From positions 1-6,625 of the forward strand of contig CAITIF010000240.1 of NCBI GenBank assembly GCA_903892365.1: 6,625 bases of DNA. The letters run 5' to 3'. Both the position numbers and the translations under genes were made by a program. This stretch comes from an uncultured Pirellula sp. GTDB taxonomy: Bacteria > Planctomycetota > Planctomycetia > Pirellulales > Pirellulaceae. Under the pieces are notes generated by a model. It was not told where the DNA came from. It saw only the letters and a list, made by a program, of their open reading frames with translations, and did no database searches. Positions 1 to 6,601 of this stretch are shown one piece after another (the stretch's first letter is position 1; the number at the start of each line of letters is the position of its first letter).

Positions 1-325
1 ACGCACCGCAAATTGATGAGGCAAGAAGATCGACCACGGAGCCCCGAGAATCATTGCGATTGGGCGACATGGTACGGCCATGGACGGAGGAGCCGGAGGG
101 GGAAAAAGCCTTTCGAAGTGCAAGAAACCACCCGCTTTGGGTGCGAAAACAGTATCAATGGATATGTCGATATTTTTGCGAACTGGTCCCCTTAAATGGT
201 CCTCAATGCCCAGTCACGCTTTGTAATGTTGGCCTACGCCGAGAAAACAAAAAAATTGTAGCTTGACGAACTTGTTCGCTTCGATAAACTCTTCGTCGTG
301 GTCTTGGTTCGTCCGAGCGCCACAT

Positions 326-346
326 CGTCGTGACGACGTTTTTTTT
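326..346 (+). terminator. Possible short intrinsic terminator
   Basis: CGTCG (326-330), loop TGA, CGACG (334-338), followed directly by eight T residues (339-346). The geometry is that of a Rho-independent terminator reading on the + strand, but the stem is only 5 bp and the loop is 3 nt, so efficiency may be low. It would end a transcript entering from the left, before the gene at 540. No obvious gene end lies just upstream within the window. Confidence 0.4.
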
Positions 347-367
347 CTGCTTGCCGGGTGGATAGCC

Positions 368-395
368 CGAACGCAGTTCGTGATGAGAACGAATT
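368..395 (+). other. Two mutually exclusive small hairpins
   Basis: CGAAC (368-372) can pair with GTTCG (376-380) around a 3-nt loop. TTCGT (377-381) can instead pair with ACGAA (389-393) around a 7-nt loop, extendable by one G-T and one A-T pair. Because both pairings use bases 377-380, the two structures exclude each other. A third hairpin, GAGAG-TGTTT-CTCTC, follows at 411-425. Such switching is seen in leader RNAs, but stems this short arise often by chance and no known riboswitch core is recognised. Confidence 0.2.
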
Positions 396-525
396 TGCCG
401 CTCGCAACCTGAGAGTGTTTCTCTCGTTCTACGGCATCGCCCCTATTTTCAGGCCTCGGCTGGTGGGAGATTGGTCGTGCATTTTAATCGAATCAATGGC
501 TTCTATGTTGGCAATTGGTTTTGCC

Positions 526-530
526 AGGAG
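526..530 (+). promoter_or_regulatory. Shine-Dalgarno site deciding the start at 540
   Basis: AGGAG lies 9 bases before the ATG at 540. It favours that ATG over an in-frame TTG at 471, which has no comparable site and would add 23 residues of non-conserved appearance. Confidence 0.7.
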
Positions 531-539
531 TTAAAAACG

Positions 540-971
540 ATGGCTATCGACAAAAGAAATGAAGAAATCAACAAGGCTTTGGAATCGCGGTTCGCTCAAC
601 TCAATAGCGCCATCGAAGCGTATGAACAAAAGCTCAAACGGATGATGGTGCCCAAAGATACGTCCATTGTCTACGATTCCTATCAAGACACAGATCCGGC
701 CACCGGCCAACCGTGGGGTGAACATTCATCACACGTTGGGATGATTAAGCTGCGTGGTGCGTGGCGGCTCTGTTACGCCGATCACCACTTGAGTTACCAA
801 CAAGAAGAACCGGAGCTCGATTGGAAGCCACTGGTTGAAGGAAGTATTGAAATTCGCATTGAAGCGGCCAAACACATTGAAAAGCTGATGCAGGAAATTG
901 TAAACGCGAAGGAGAAGTTGATACCAGAAATAGAGCAGGCGATAGCGTCATTGGCACAGTTGCTCCGATGA
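540..971 (+). CDS. Hypothetical protein, 143 aa, helical with coiled-coil-like ends
   Basis: I do not recognise a family. The protein begins MAIDKRNEEINKAL. Residues about 3-36 are rich in Glu, Lys, Leu and Ala with a helical, coiled-coil-like pattern. The middle (about 40-95) is more beta or loop in character and contains a YDSYQDTDPATGQPWG segment and a 'MIKLRGAWRLCYADHH' strand-like stretch. The last 45 residues again form a long charged helix ending in ASLAQLLR. No signal peptide or membrane segment is visible, so it is probably cytoplasmic. The start is set by AGGAG 9 bases upstream. The gene is on the same strand as the unknown gene at 1043, 71 bases downstream, so the two may be cotranscribed. 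Coiled-coil ends suggest an oligomeric or partner-binding protein, which is inference only. Confidence 0.7.
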   Translation: MAIDKRNEEINKALESRFAQLNSAIEAYEQKLKRMMVPKDTSIVYDSYQDTDPATGQPWGEHSSHVGMIKLRGAWRLCYADHHLSYQQEEPELDWKPLVEGSIEIRIEAAKHIEKLMQEIVNAKEKLIPEIEQAIASLAQLLR

Positions 972-1028
972 CGCATTTGACATGCAAAGTTCAACTTAAA
1001 ATTATCATGACGGGTGAGGCTTGCGAGC

Positions 1029-1032
1029 GGAG
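1029..1032 (+). promoter_or_regulatory. Shine-Dalgarno site deciding the start at 1043
   Basis: GGAG, within cGGAGAAAG, lies 10 bases before the ATG at 1043. In-frame ATGs at 968 (overlapping the previous stop as ATGA) and 1007 have no purine-rich site at proper distance, so 1043 is preferred. The 968 start remains possible by translational coupling. Confidence 0.6.
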
Positions 1033-1042
1033 AAAGTATCTA

Positions 1043-2146
1043 ATGAGCCGTGACCAGAAGAAGCATGAAAAGCAGAAAAAACGAGAACGAAAGGTTTTCG
1101 AGCAAAAGCAACACATCTTCCGCATTGAAAAGGAACGACTCCGCCGAGATCAATACCCCCAAATCGCCGTTGACCCCGTTAACGGCGATCCCGAATTTGT
1201 ACGGCTCGTTCGAGCAAGCCTTGTCGGGATGGACTTCGATGATCGATCCCTCTTCCAAGACGGAGAGAGGAAATTTTATAGTCTGGTTAGACAATATGGA
1301 TTTAAGCACGCCTACCAGCGATTGCAAGAGGTAATGCAGGCTAGATTTGAACAGGGAGACAAGTTTGGGAGAATCGGTGCAATCCAATTACTTAAAGGAT
1401 TTGGTACTACGTTGTTGAGCCGAATTTCCGAAGTGGAACGCCGCCGCTATATGCCCTTTAACGACGTACATGTTCATATCGACCAATGCGACATCATTAT
1501 CATGTTCTCGTCGCTGCTTTCTGCGCGAGGCAAAGACGGGACAACGTTCTACAGTCGACAGAAGCCCACGATCGAGTTTGAGGGAAAACAATGGAACGTT
1601 GGCTTCAGCCGACACGCCATTGAACGCCTCTGCCAACGAGTAAATCCACGCTATATCGAATATGGGTTTTCAGGGGATGCCCATGCATTGGTTGGAAATT
1701 GCATCTATTTCGAGCCCGTCTTGTTACACGGCAATCAACCCGCATTCACGTTTTGGGATCGCTGCTTCACTCCGCCATTTTCTATCTACGAAACGTATGT
1801 GAAGAAGATCCTAGGAGAGGAGAACGTCGATCTGGCCGGGGGTGAATGCTACTACCGAGTCGGTTACTGCCCCGTTGCCTTTGAAGGCGACTTCGCAAAA
1901 GCAACGACTTTACTTTATCCTGGATATAGTGCCACTCCGGAATACGGGCTTCTACAAAAAACACCATTGGATCGACAGGCGAAGTTGGGCTTGTCGCGGC
2001 AAGCGGTATCCAACGACGTTGTCGAAGTTCTGTGGAAACACAATGCCGAAGCGATCAAATGGTTTCATGACAATGGGGTGCCACAAGTCGTGCAAATGAA
2101 TCGTGAAGTTTTCGTCAATTACACCGACAAGCGACAAAGAACATGA
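1043..2146 (+). CDS. Hypothetical protein, 367 aa, basic N-terminus
   Basis: I do not recognise the family. It starts MSRDQKKHEKQKKRERK: the first 35 residues are strongly Lys/Arg/Glu-rich and probably form an exposed helix that could bind nucleic acid or ribosomes. A segment 'VDPVNGDPEFVRLVRASL' follows. The core from about residue 95 onward is mixed alpha/beta with a 'HVHIDQCDIIIMFSSLL' stretch and a motif RHAIERLCQR at 190-199. That motif loosely resembles the HA..R..R element of DUF4258/BrnT-like small RNase folds, but too weakly to assign. Cysteines near the C-terminal third (GGECYYRVGYCP) are not spaced like a standard zinc site. No signal peptide or membrane helix is seen. It follows the 143-aa unknown gene by 71 bases on the same strand and is followed by a 495-base gap, so it probably ends its transcription unit. 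Starts at 968 (392 aa) or 1007 are alternatives. Confidence 0.75.
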   Translation: MSRDQKKHEKQKKRERKVFEQKQHIFRIEKERLRRDQYPQIAVDPVNGDPEFVRLVRASLVGMDFDDRSLFQDGERKFYSLVRQYGFKHAYQRLQEVMQARFEQGDKFGRIGAIQLLKGFGTTLLSRISEVERRRYMPFNDVHVHIDQCDIIIMFSSLLSARGKDGTTFYSRQKPTIEFEGKQWNVGFSRHAIERLCQRVNPRYIEYGFSGDAHALVGNCIYFEPVLLHGNQPAFTFWDRCFTPPFSIYETYVKKILGEENVDLAGGECYYRVGYCPVAFEGDFAKATTLLYPGYSATPEYGLLQKTPLDRQAKLGLSRQAVSNDVVEVLWKHNAEAIKWFHDNGVPQVVQMNREVFVNYTDKRQRT

Positions 2147-2191
2147 TCAGTTGTGTGGCGAAGCGATTAACAATCGGTTTCAGATTCCACA

Positions 2192-2251
2192 GTGACAAGT
2201 TCGATGTTAATCAGTGCAAATCGTGTTCATTTTCTTGATTAATTTTGTCAC
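2192..2251. repeat. Nested inverted repeat after the 367-aa gene
   Basis: GTGACAA (2192-2198) pairs perfectly with TTGTCAC (2245-2251). Inside it TTAATCA (2207-2213) pairs perfectly with TGATTAA (2236-2242). The arms are offset by an asymmetric bulge (8 nt on the left, 2 nt on the right) and enclose a 22-nt loop. Together this gives 14 Watson-Crick pairs in an extended hairpin starting 46 bases after the stop at 2146. There is no T-run on either side, so it is not a classic terminator. It could be an mRNA 3'-end structure or a protein-binding site. Confidence 0.45.
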
Positions 2252-2267
2252 ATGTCGGAAACGCGGA

Positions 2268-2277
2268 CTACGCGTAG
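2268..2277. repeat. 10-bp perfect palindrome
   Basis: CTACGCGTAG is self-complementary over ten bases with no spacer. It sits in the gap upstream of the helicase operon, about 250 bases before the candidate promoter. It could be an operator half-site pair, but a single copy gives no further support. Confidence 0.2.
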
Positions 2278-2516
2278 CTTGCGGCTTTTCGATGATCGAT
2301 TGCCGCGTACAAAGGTCCAATACGCCTGATACCACCCTCGTTGGAGGGAATGAAGGATCGGCCATCGCCACCCACAAATCGGACAATAGTCGGTCAATTT
2401 TCGCGATTTTGAAAACGAATCAACACCGAATCACCGGTTGTCAGCATGCCCCCCAACCACCCACCCCACCGAAATCGCGAACCTATGCTGGAATTGCATT
2501 CGGGCGTGTCGTATGC

Positions 2517-2525
2517 TGTTATACT
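2517..2525 (+). promoter_or_regulatory. Candidate extended -10 promoter for the helicase operon
   Basis: TGTTATACT fits the extended -10 form TGnTATAAT, with five of six matches in the hexamer (TATACT, 2520-2525). A -35-like TTGCAT lies at 2494-2499, but its 20-base spacing is too long for normal sigma-70 contact, so recognition would rest on the extended -10. Transcription would start near 2532, giving an untranslated leader of about 110 bases before the ATG at 2642. Sigma-70 consensus use in this organism is assumed. Confidence 0.35.
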
Positions 2526-2606
2526 GCATTTTGAGGCCCTTTGCTTGTACCGCAATGCTCAAAAAAACCTCACCGCGAACTGCGTTGTCCGATTCAGTCC
2601 GCTGCA

Positions 2607-2619
2607 TTGATTGCATCAA
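2607..2619. repeat. Inverted repeat just before the helicase start
   Basis: TTGAT (2607-2611), spacer TGC, ATCAA (2615-2619): a perfect 5-bp inverted repeat 22 bases before the ATG at 2642 and inside the proposed leader. It could be an operator or a small mRNA hairpin affecting initiation. This start has no convincing Shine-Dalgarno site, so local structure may matter. Chance occurrence cannot be excluded. Confidence 0.25.
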
Positions 2620-2641
2620 GATTCATGGGTCAGCGTTCAGC

Positions 2642-5600
2642 ATGGAATTCATTGACAACGTCGGTAGGCTGCTGGGTGACGAACTCAAGAAATCGCTCAC
2701 GCGCGGCTCCAAACTGAAAATCGCGGCGGCTTGCTTTTCCATTTATGCCTTTGAATCCCTCAAGCGAGAGCTTGCAAACATCGATTCGATGGAATTCATC
2801 TTCACCTCGCCAACGTTCATTCCTGCCGAGTCGACCGACAATTTCAAAAAAGAACGCCGCGAATTCCATATCCCCAAGGCTCAACGAGAAAAGAGCTTCT
2901 ATGGTACGGAATTTGAGATTCAACTGAAAAACAAACTCACGCAACGTGCCATCGCCAAGGAATGTGCCGACTGGATTCGTCGTAAGGCGAGCTTCCGCTC
3001 CAATCGGGGCAAAGCGCCAATGCAACAATTCGCCTGTGTCCAAACTGACACGGCCCAGTCGGTTTACCAACCGCTGCAGGGCTTTACCGCAGTCGATCTC
3101 GGATACCAACCGGGGAATGCGGTCTCAAACTTTATGACGAAGTTCGACGAACTGTCGACGACCGGCCAATATCTGTCGCTGTTCAACCAACTCTGGCAAG
3201 ATACCGAAAAACTCGAAGACGTGACCGAACGGATTTGTGACCATATCGCCTCGGTGTATCAGGAAAATTCCCCCGAGCGAATTTATTTTCTGACGCTGTA
3301 CAACATCTTTAATGAGTTCCTCGAAGACCTCAACGAAGACGTGTTGCCCAACGATCGGACCGGGTATCAAGACAGCCTCATCTGGAAGAAGCTGTTCAAC
3401 TTTCAGCGAGACGCCGCGAACGGAATCATCAATAAACTTGAATCGTTTAACGGCTGTATTCTGGCCGACAGTGTCGGCCTCGGAAAAACATTCACGGCAC
3501 TGGCGGTAATCAAGTACTACGAACTTCGCAACCGTTCGGTTCTGGTCCTGTGTCCGAAAAAACTCGCGGACAACTGGCTGAATTATAATCGTAATCTCAC
3601 CACCAATATTTTTTCCAAGGATCGTTTTCGTTACGACGTGCTCTGCCACACCGATTTGCAACGAACCACGGGCGAATCCTTCGGTACGCCATTGAACCGC
3701 ATCAATTGGGGAAATTACGATCTGGTCGTGATTGATGAATCCCACAACTTCCGTAACAACGACGCCTTCAAGGAACGTGAGACTCGCTATCAGAAGCTGA
3801 TTAACGTGGTCATCAAACAAGGTGTGAAGACCAAAGTATTGATGCTCTCGGCCACACCGGTCAATAACCGATTCAACGATCTGAAGAACCAATTGGCGCT
3901 GGCGTACGAAGGTGATTCTGAATCAATCAGCAAGAAATTACGCATTGGCAAAAATATCAACGACGTCTTTCGACAAGCACAGTCTACTTTCAACGCCTGG
4001 GCGGCGTTGCCACTCGAAAAACGGACTCCCGCCGCGATTCTTAACGGACTCGATTTCGATTTTTTCAAGGTGCTCGACAGCGTGACGATTGCACGCTCAC
4101 GACGGCATATCGAGACCTTTTACGATACCAAGGACATTGGCAACTTTCCGCAGCGCCTGCCCCCCATCTCGTTTCGATGCATTTTGACGACGCGAAACGA
4201 CGTGATTGGTTTCAACGAAATTTTTGACCAGCTTTCGCTCCTGATACTCGCCGTCTATGCCCCGGTCGGTTATATCCTCGCCAGCCGACTGGCGAAGTAC
4301 GAAGACCTCTATGATACCGAGGTCTCTGGCGGCAAGGGGAAGCTCAGGCAAGCGGATCGCGAAAAAAGCTTGCAAGCACTGCTCACCGTGAACCTGTTGA
4401 AGCGATTAGAGAGTTCCGTCGAGTCGTTTCGACGCACGCTGCAAAAGCTGGAAAGCAACTACGTCGGAACGCTCGCCAAGATCGAAGCATTCCAGCGGAC
4501 GGGACGGGACGCCAGCTTTACCGATCTGTCACTCGCCATGGAAGATGCCGAGCCTGATGATGAAGAACTCCCTGACCTGGATTTCGGGAGCATCGGCGGC
4601 AAAGTGCAAATCCAACTTTCCGACATGGATCTCCCCTCGTTTGAGCATGACCTGCGTGCTGATCTGGTGCTGATCGAATCGCTTCTGACCGAGATGCGTA
4701 AGATTACCCCCGCTGATGACGCAAAACTGCAACATCTGAAAGCACAGATTCACAGCAAAATTGCCGCCCCAATCAACCCGGGAAACCGGAAACTCTTGAT
4801 TTTTACGGCATTCGCCGACACCGCAAACTATCTGTACGAGCACATTGCTGCCAGTATGCTCAAATCATTTCAGATCCACACCGCACGCGTAACAGGAAGC
4901 GACGGCCCCAAGTCGACACTCGGACGCAACTACGATTTTCAGTCATTACTTATTCTGTTTTCGCCGCAATCCAAGGAAAAGAAGGCCATCCTGCCGAATG
5001 AACCGAAGGAAATCGATATCCTGATCGGGACCGACTGCATTTCTGAAGGCCAGAACCTGCAGGACTGCGATACGGTGATCAACTACGACATCCACTGGAA
5101 CCCCGTCCGCATCATTCAGCGATTTGGCCGGATTGACCGTATTGGCTCGAAGAACACCAGCATTCAACTTATGAATTATTGGCCCGATATTACCCTCGAT
5201 GAGTACATCAACTTGAAAGAGCGGGTTGAAAACCGGATGGTGATTGCCGATGTCACCGCCACCGGCGACGACAATCCGCTGAATGCGGCCGCGAACGATA
5301 TCGCCTACCGCAGGGAGCAACTGCGACGATTGCAGGAAGAAGTGATCGAGATGGAGGACCTCAAAACCGGAGTATCGATTACCGACTTGGGACTCAACGA
5401 CTTCCGGATGGACCTGCTGAACTACATCAAGGCGAACGGTGATCTTGGGAGTATGCCGAACGGAATGCATGCGGTGGTTGCTGCGAATCCCGCGCGAGGG
5501 CTGCCACCGGGAGCCATTTTTACCCTCAGAAACCGAAACCACAGCGTCAACATCAACCAGCACAACCGCCTGCACCCCTATTACCTGATCTATGTCGCAC

Positions 5601-5908
5601 AGGACGGCACCGTGGTCACGAATCATACCGAGGTCAAGAAACTGCTGGATCTCACCCGTGCCGCCTGTAAGGGGGTCGATCTGCCTGTGCTTTCTGCGTG
5701 TCGCGCATTCAATCATCGCACCAACGATGGGAGCGACATGGCAATCTGTTCGGCACTACTGGATCGGGCCATTCGTTCGATGGTGAATCTCAAAGACGAG
5801 GGGGATCTCGATAGCCTTTTTACGGGAAGTAAGACCACGGCGCTGGTCAACACCATTGCCGGACTCGATGACTTTGAACTCATCTCCTTTCTTGTGATTC
5901 AGGAGTGA
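2642..5908 (+). CDS. SNF2-like SF2 helicase with N-terminal PLD-like region
   Basis: A 1088-aa cytoplasmic DNA-dependent ATPase, probably a double-stranded DNA translocase of a type III-like restriction or defence locus. Residues 1-130 resemble the PLD-like domain of this helicase group (KLKIAAACFSIYAF, then IFTSPTF), but no HxKxxxxD nuclease motif is seen; HIPK at 76-79 is the nearest. A linker reaches the Q-motif region (FNFQRD, Q255). Motif I is ADSVGLGKT (275-283, K282), Ia-like CPKKL 304-308, motif II DESH 365-368 and motif III SAT 403-405. About 315 residues then separate motif III from motif IV (LLIFTAF, 718-724), including an acidic stretch near 633-647. Motif V is GTDCISEGQNLQ (796-807) and motif VI QRFGRIDR (826-833, Arg fingers 830 and 833), so the ATPase should be active. 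Residues 840-1088 form a family-specific tail. ATG 2642 is chosen because the family-like sequence begins there (MEFIDNVGRLL); the open frame runs back to 2438 but looks non-coding. DUF4391 follows after 2 bases. Confidence 0.93.
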   Translation: MEFIDNVGRLLGDELKKSLTRGSKLKIAAACFSIYAFESLKRELANIDSMEFIFTSPTFIPAESTDNFKKERREFHIPKAQREKSFYGTEFEIQLKNKLTQRAIAKECADWIRRKASFRSNRGKAPMQQFACVQTDTAQSVYQPLQGFTAVDLGYQPGNAVSNFMTKFDELSTTGQYLSLFNQLWQDTEKLEDVTERICDHIASVYQENSPERIYFLTLYNIFNEFLEDLNEDVLPNDRTGYQDSLIWKKLFNFQRDAANGIINKLESFNGCILADSVGLGKTFTALAVIKYYELRNRSVLVLCPKKLADNWLNYNRNLTTNIFSKDRFRYDVLCHTDLQRTTGESFGTPLNRINWGNYDLVVIDESHNFRNNDAFKERETRYQKLINVVIKQGVKTKVLMLSATPVNNRFNDLKNQLALAYEGDSESISKKLRIGKNINDVFRQAQSTFNAWAALPLEKRTPAAILNGLDFDFFKVLDSVTIARSRRHIETFYDTKDIGNFPQRLPPISFRCILTTRNDVIGFNEIFDQLSLLILAVYAPVGYILASRLAKYEDLYDTEVSGGKGKLRQADREKSLQALLTVNLLKRLESSVESFRRTLQKLESNYVGTLAKIEAFQRTGRDASFTDLSLAMEDAEPDDEELPDLDFGSIGGKVQIQLSDMDLPSFEHDLRADLVLIESLLTEMRKITPADDAKLQHLKAQIHSKIAAPINPGNRKLLIFTAFADTANYLYEHIAASMLKSFQIHTARVTGSDGPKSTLGRNYDFQSLLILFSPQSKEKKAILPNEPKEIDILIGTDCISEGQNLQDCDTVINYDIHWNPVRIIQRFGRIDRIGSKNTSIQLMNYWPDITLDEYINLKERVENRMVIADVTATGDDNPLNAAANDIAYRREQLRRLQEEVIEMEDLKTGVSITDLGLNDFRMDLLNYIKANGDLGSMPNGMHAVVAANPARGLPPGAIFTLRNRNHSVNINQHNRLHPYYLIYVAQDGTVVTNHTEVKKLLDLTRAACKGVDLPVLSACRAFNHRTNDGSDMAICSALLDRAIRSMVNLKDEGDLDSLFTGSKTTALVNTIAGLDDFELISFLVIQE
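5901..5905 (+). promoter_or_regulatory. Shine-Dalgarno site deciding a GTG start at 5911
   Basis: AGGAG overlaps the last codons of the helicase and ends 5 bases before GTG at 5911. An alternative GTG at 5905 overlaps the helicase stop (GTGA) but would sit on the Shine-Dalgarno site itself, so 5911 is preferred. Either way the two genes are translationally close-coupled. Confidence 0.65.
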
Positions 5909-5910
5909 CT

Positions 5911-6576
5911 GTGAGTTCTGCGTTATTTGCCTACCCCAAAAAAGCGGCGTTAAATCGGGTACTCCCCAAGAGCAAGATTTACGAATACGCCAAGCCGACT
6001 CGTGCGCTGCAGCGTTTGTTCGTGGACGAGGTGGAACAGATCGTTTGGCAATATAAGCTTGCGCCCGAGACCATCAATCTTCCCTCGCGACCGGACGTAC
6101 CGGAAATTCAAATTTTCACGATCGTGTTAAAATCAGCGGAATTGAGCGAGGTTGTGTTGCGAACCATCGACAAGGCAATTCCGTCACCGAGTTTCTTTGA
6201 AATCATCACGGGCGACCGGATCAAGTCGACCGCAACGTACAAACGCCCCAGCGACGCCGATTCGAGCAAGTGGGTCGTCGACGCTTACTTCGAAACGCCG
6301 TGGCAAAAGACCACCACACCGCGCGAGCCGATTCCCGTGGCGCTGAACCTTGCCGGACTGTACGAACAAATGCTGCAACGGCATCTGCTGGTTCCCGTGC
6401 GCGCCGGCGAGCCACTCAAGCAGCACGTCGAACGGATCAATGCCATTCGCCTGAGGCAACGCGATTGCAAAAATCTGGAAACCCGTTTGCAGCAGGAAAA
6501 GCAATTCAACCGCAAAGTCGAGCTGAATCAACAACTGCGGGTACTCACTCACGAATTAAAGAGCCTGTTGGACTAA
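5911..6576 (+). CDS. DUF4391 domain-containing protein
   Basis: A 221-aa protein recognised as DUF4391 from its ordered signatures: a LFAYPKK start, LPKSKIYEY from residue 18, WQYKLAPETINL at 46-57, IDKAIPSP from 86, a YKRPSD segment, a LAGLYEQML helix, and a C-terminal charged helix with EKQFNRKVELNQ at 196-207. Length and full-domain coverage look normal, with no truncation. The biochemical function of DUF4391 is not established to my knowledge. The family typically sits beside type III-like methyltransferase and helicase genes, which suggests a role as a small subunit or adaptor in a restriction-type complex. The C-terminal coiled coil would suit protein-protein contact. It starts with GTG just 2 bases after the helicase stop and is followed 25 bases later by the presumed methyltransferase gene, so all three are very likely one operon. 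No catalytic motif or membrane segment is visible. Confidence 0.9.
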   Translation: MSSALFAYPKKAALNRVLPKSKIYEYAKPTRALQRLFVDEVEQIVWQYKLAPETINLPSRPDVPEIQIFTIVLKSAELSEVVLRTIDKAIPSPSFFEIITGDRIKSTATYKRPSDADSSKWVVDAYFETPWQKTTTPREPIPVALNLAGLYEQMLQRHLLVPVRAGEPLKQHVERINAIRLRQRDCKNLETRLQQEKQFNRKVELNQQLRVLTHELKSLLD

Positions 6577-6584
6577 GAACATCG

Positions 6585-6589
6585 AAGGA
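6585..6589 (+). promoter_or_regulatory. Shine-Dalgarno-like site for the gene at 6602
   Basis: AAGGA, within GAAGGAC, lies 12 bases before the ATG at 6602. The spacing is somewhat long but usable. It supports a new gene starting at the very end of the window. Confidence 0.45.
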
Positions 6590-6601
6590 CCGGATCGAAT
6601 C

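Larger units (their letters stand above)
1..539. other. Upstream region without a supportable gene
   Basis: No open frame here looks like a real protein. The short frames on the + strand (up to about 70 codons, for example 54-266) have no Shine-Dalgarno site, no recognisable motif and a composition rich in Trp, Arg and Cys, as expected from out-of-frame reading. On the reverse strand I also see no family signature. The stretch contains a T8-tailed hairpin (326-346) and three further small hairpins between 368 and 425. It could be an intergenic region plus the decayed end of an older gene or mobile element, but no element ends or transposase motifs are visible. Confidence 0.5.
2147..2641. other. 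Intergenic region with structured and promoter-like elements
   Basis: This 495-base gap separates the two unknown genes from the helicase operon. It contains a nested inverted repeat (2192-2251), a 10-bp perfect palindrome CTACGCGTAG (2268-2277), a small CCCTC-GTTG-GAGGG hairpin (2335-2348), a promoter-like TGTTATACT (2517-2525) and a 13-bp inverted repeat (2607-2619) close to the helicase start. Open frames here (for example 2214-2534, and the in-frame extension of the helicase from 2438) lack conserved-looking sequence and ribosome binding sites. I read it as regulatory DNA, not coding DNA. Confidence 0.55.

Noticed and set aside
54..266. 70-codon + strand open frame near the left edge
   Set aside because: No family resemblance or ribosome binding site is visible, and overlapping frames of similar quality exist in the same bases.
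471..539. TTG start giving a 166-aa version of the first gene
   Set aside because: There is no ribosome binding site at 471, whereas AGGAG is correctly spaced before ATG 540.
2214..2534. 106-codon + strand open frame in the gap
   Set aside because: It begins inside the nested inverted repeat, has no Shine-Dalgarno site, and shows no conserved-looking segment.
2438..2641. In-frame upstream extension of the helicase (68 extra residues)
   Set aside because: The extension is rich in Cys, Pro and His, has no Shine-Dalgarno site, and the family-like sequence begins at MEFIDNVGRLL (2642). The promoter-like element at 2517-2525 lies within it.
2642..2799. Repeated ATGGAATTCAT at 2642 and 2789, suggesting an internal start or duplication
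   Set aside because: Only 11 bases match. The second copy lies inside the PLD-like domain (encoding M50), and flanking sequences do not match, so this is coincidental.
3125..3892. 255-codon open frame on the reverse strand
   Set aside because: It lies fully opposite the helicase region encoding motifs I-III. It has no recognisable motif and is explained by codon bias of the + strand gene.
4946..5716. 256-codon open frame on the reverse strand
   Set aside because: It lies opposite helicase motifs V and VI and the C-terminal tail. The Val/Asp/His-rich composition is typical of an antisense shadow.
2642..5908. DISARM-type (DrmD) helicase assignment
   Set aside because: The neighbours are DUF4391 and a Mod-like start, not DrmA/DrmB/DrmC-type genes. 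The PLD-like region is fused to the helicase here and is not a separate gene.
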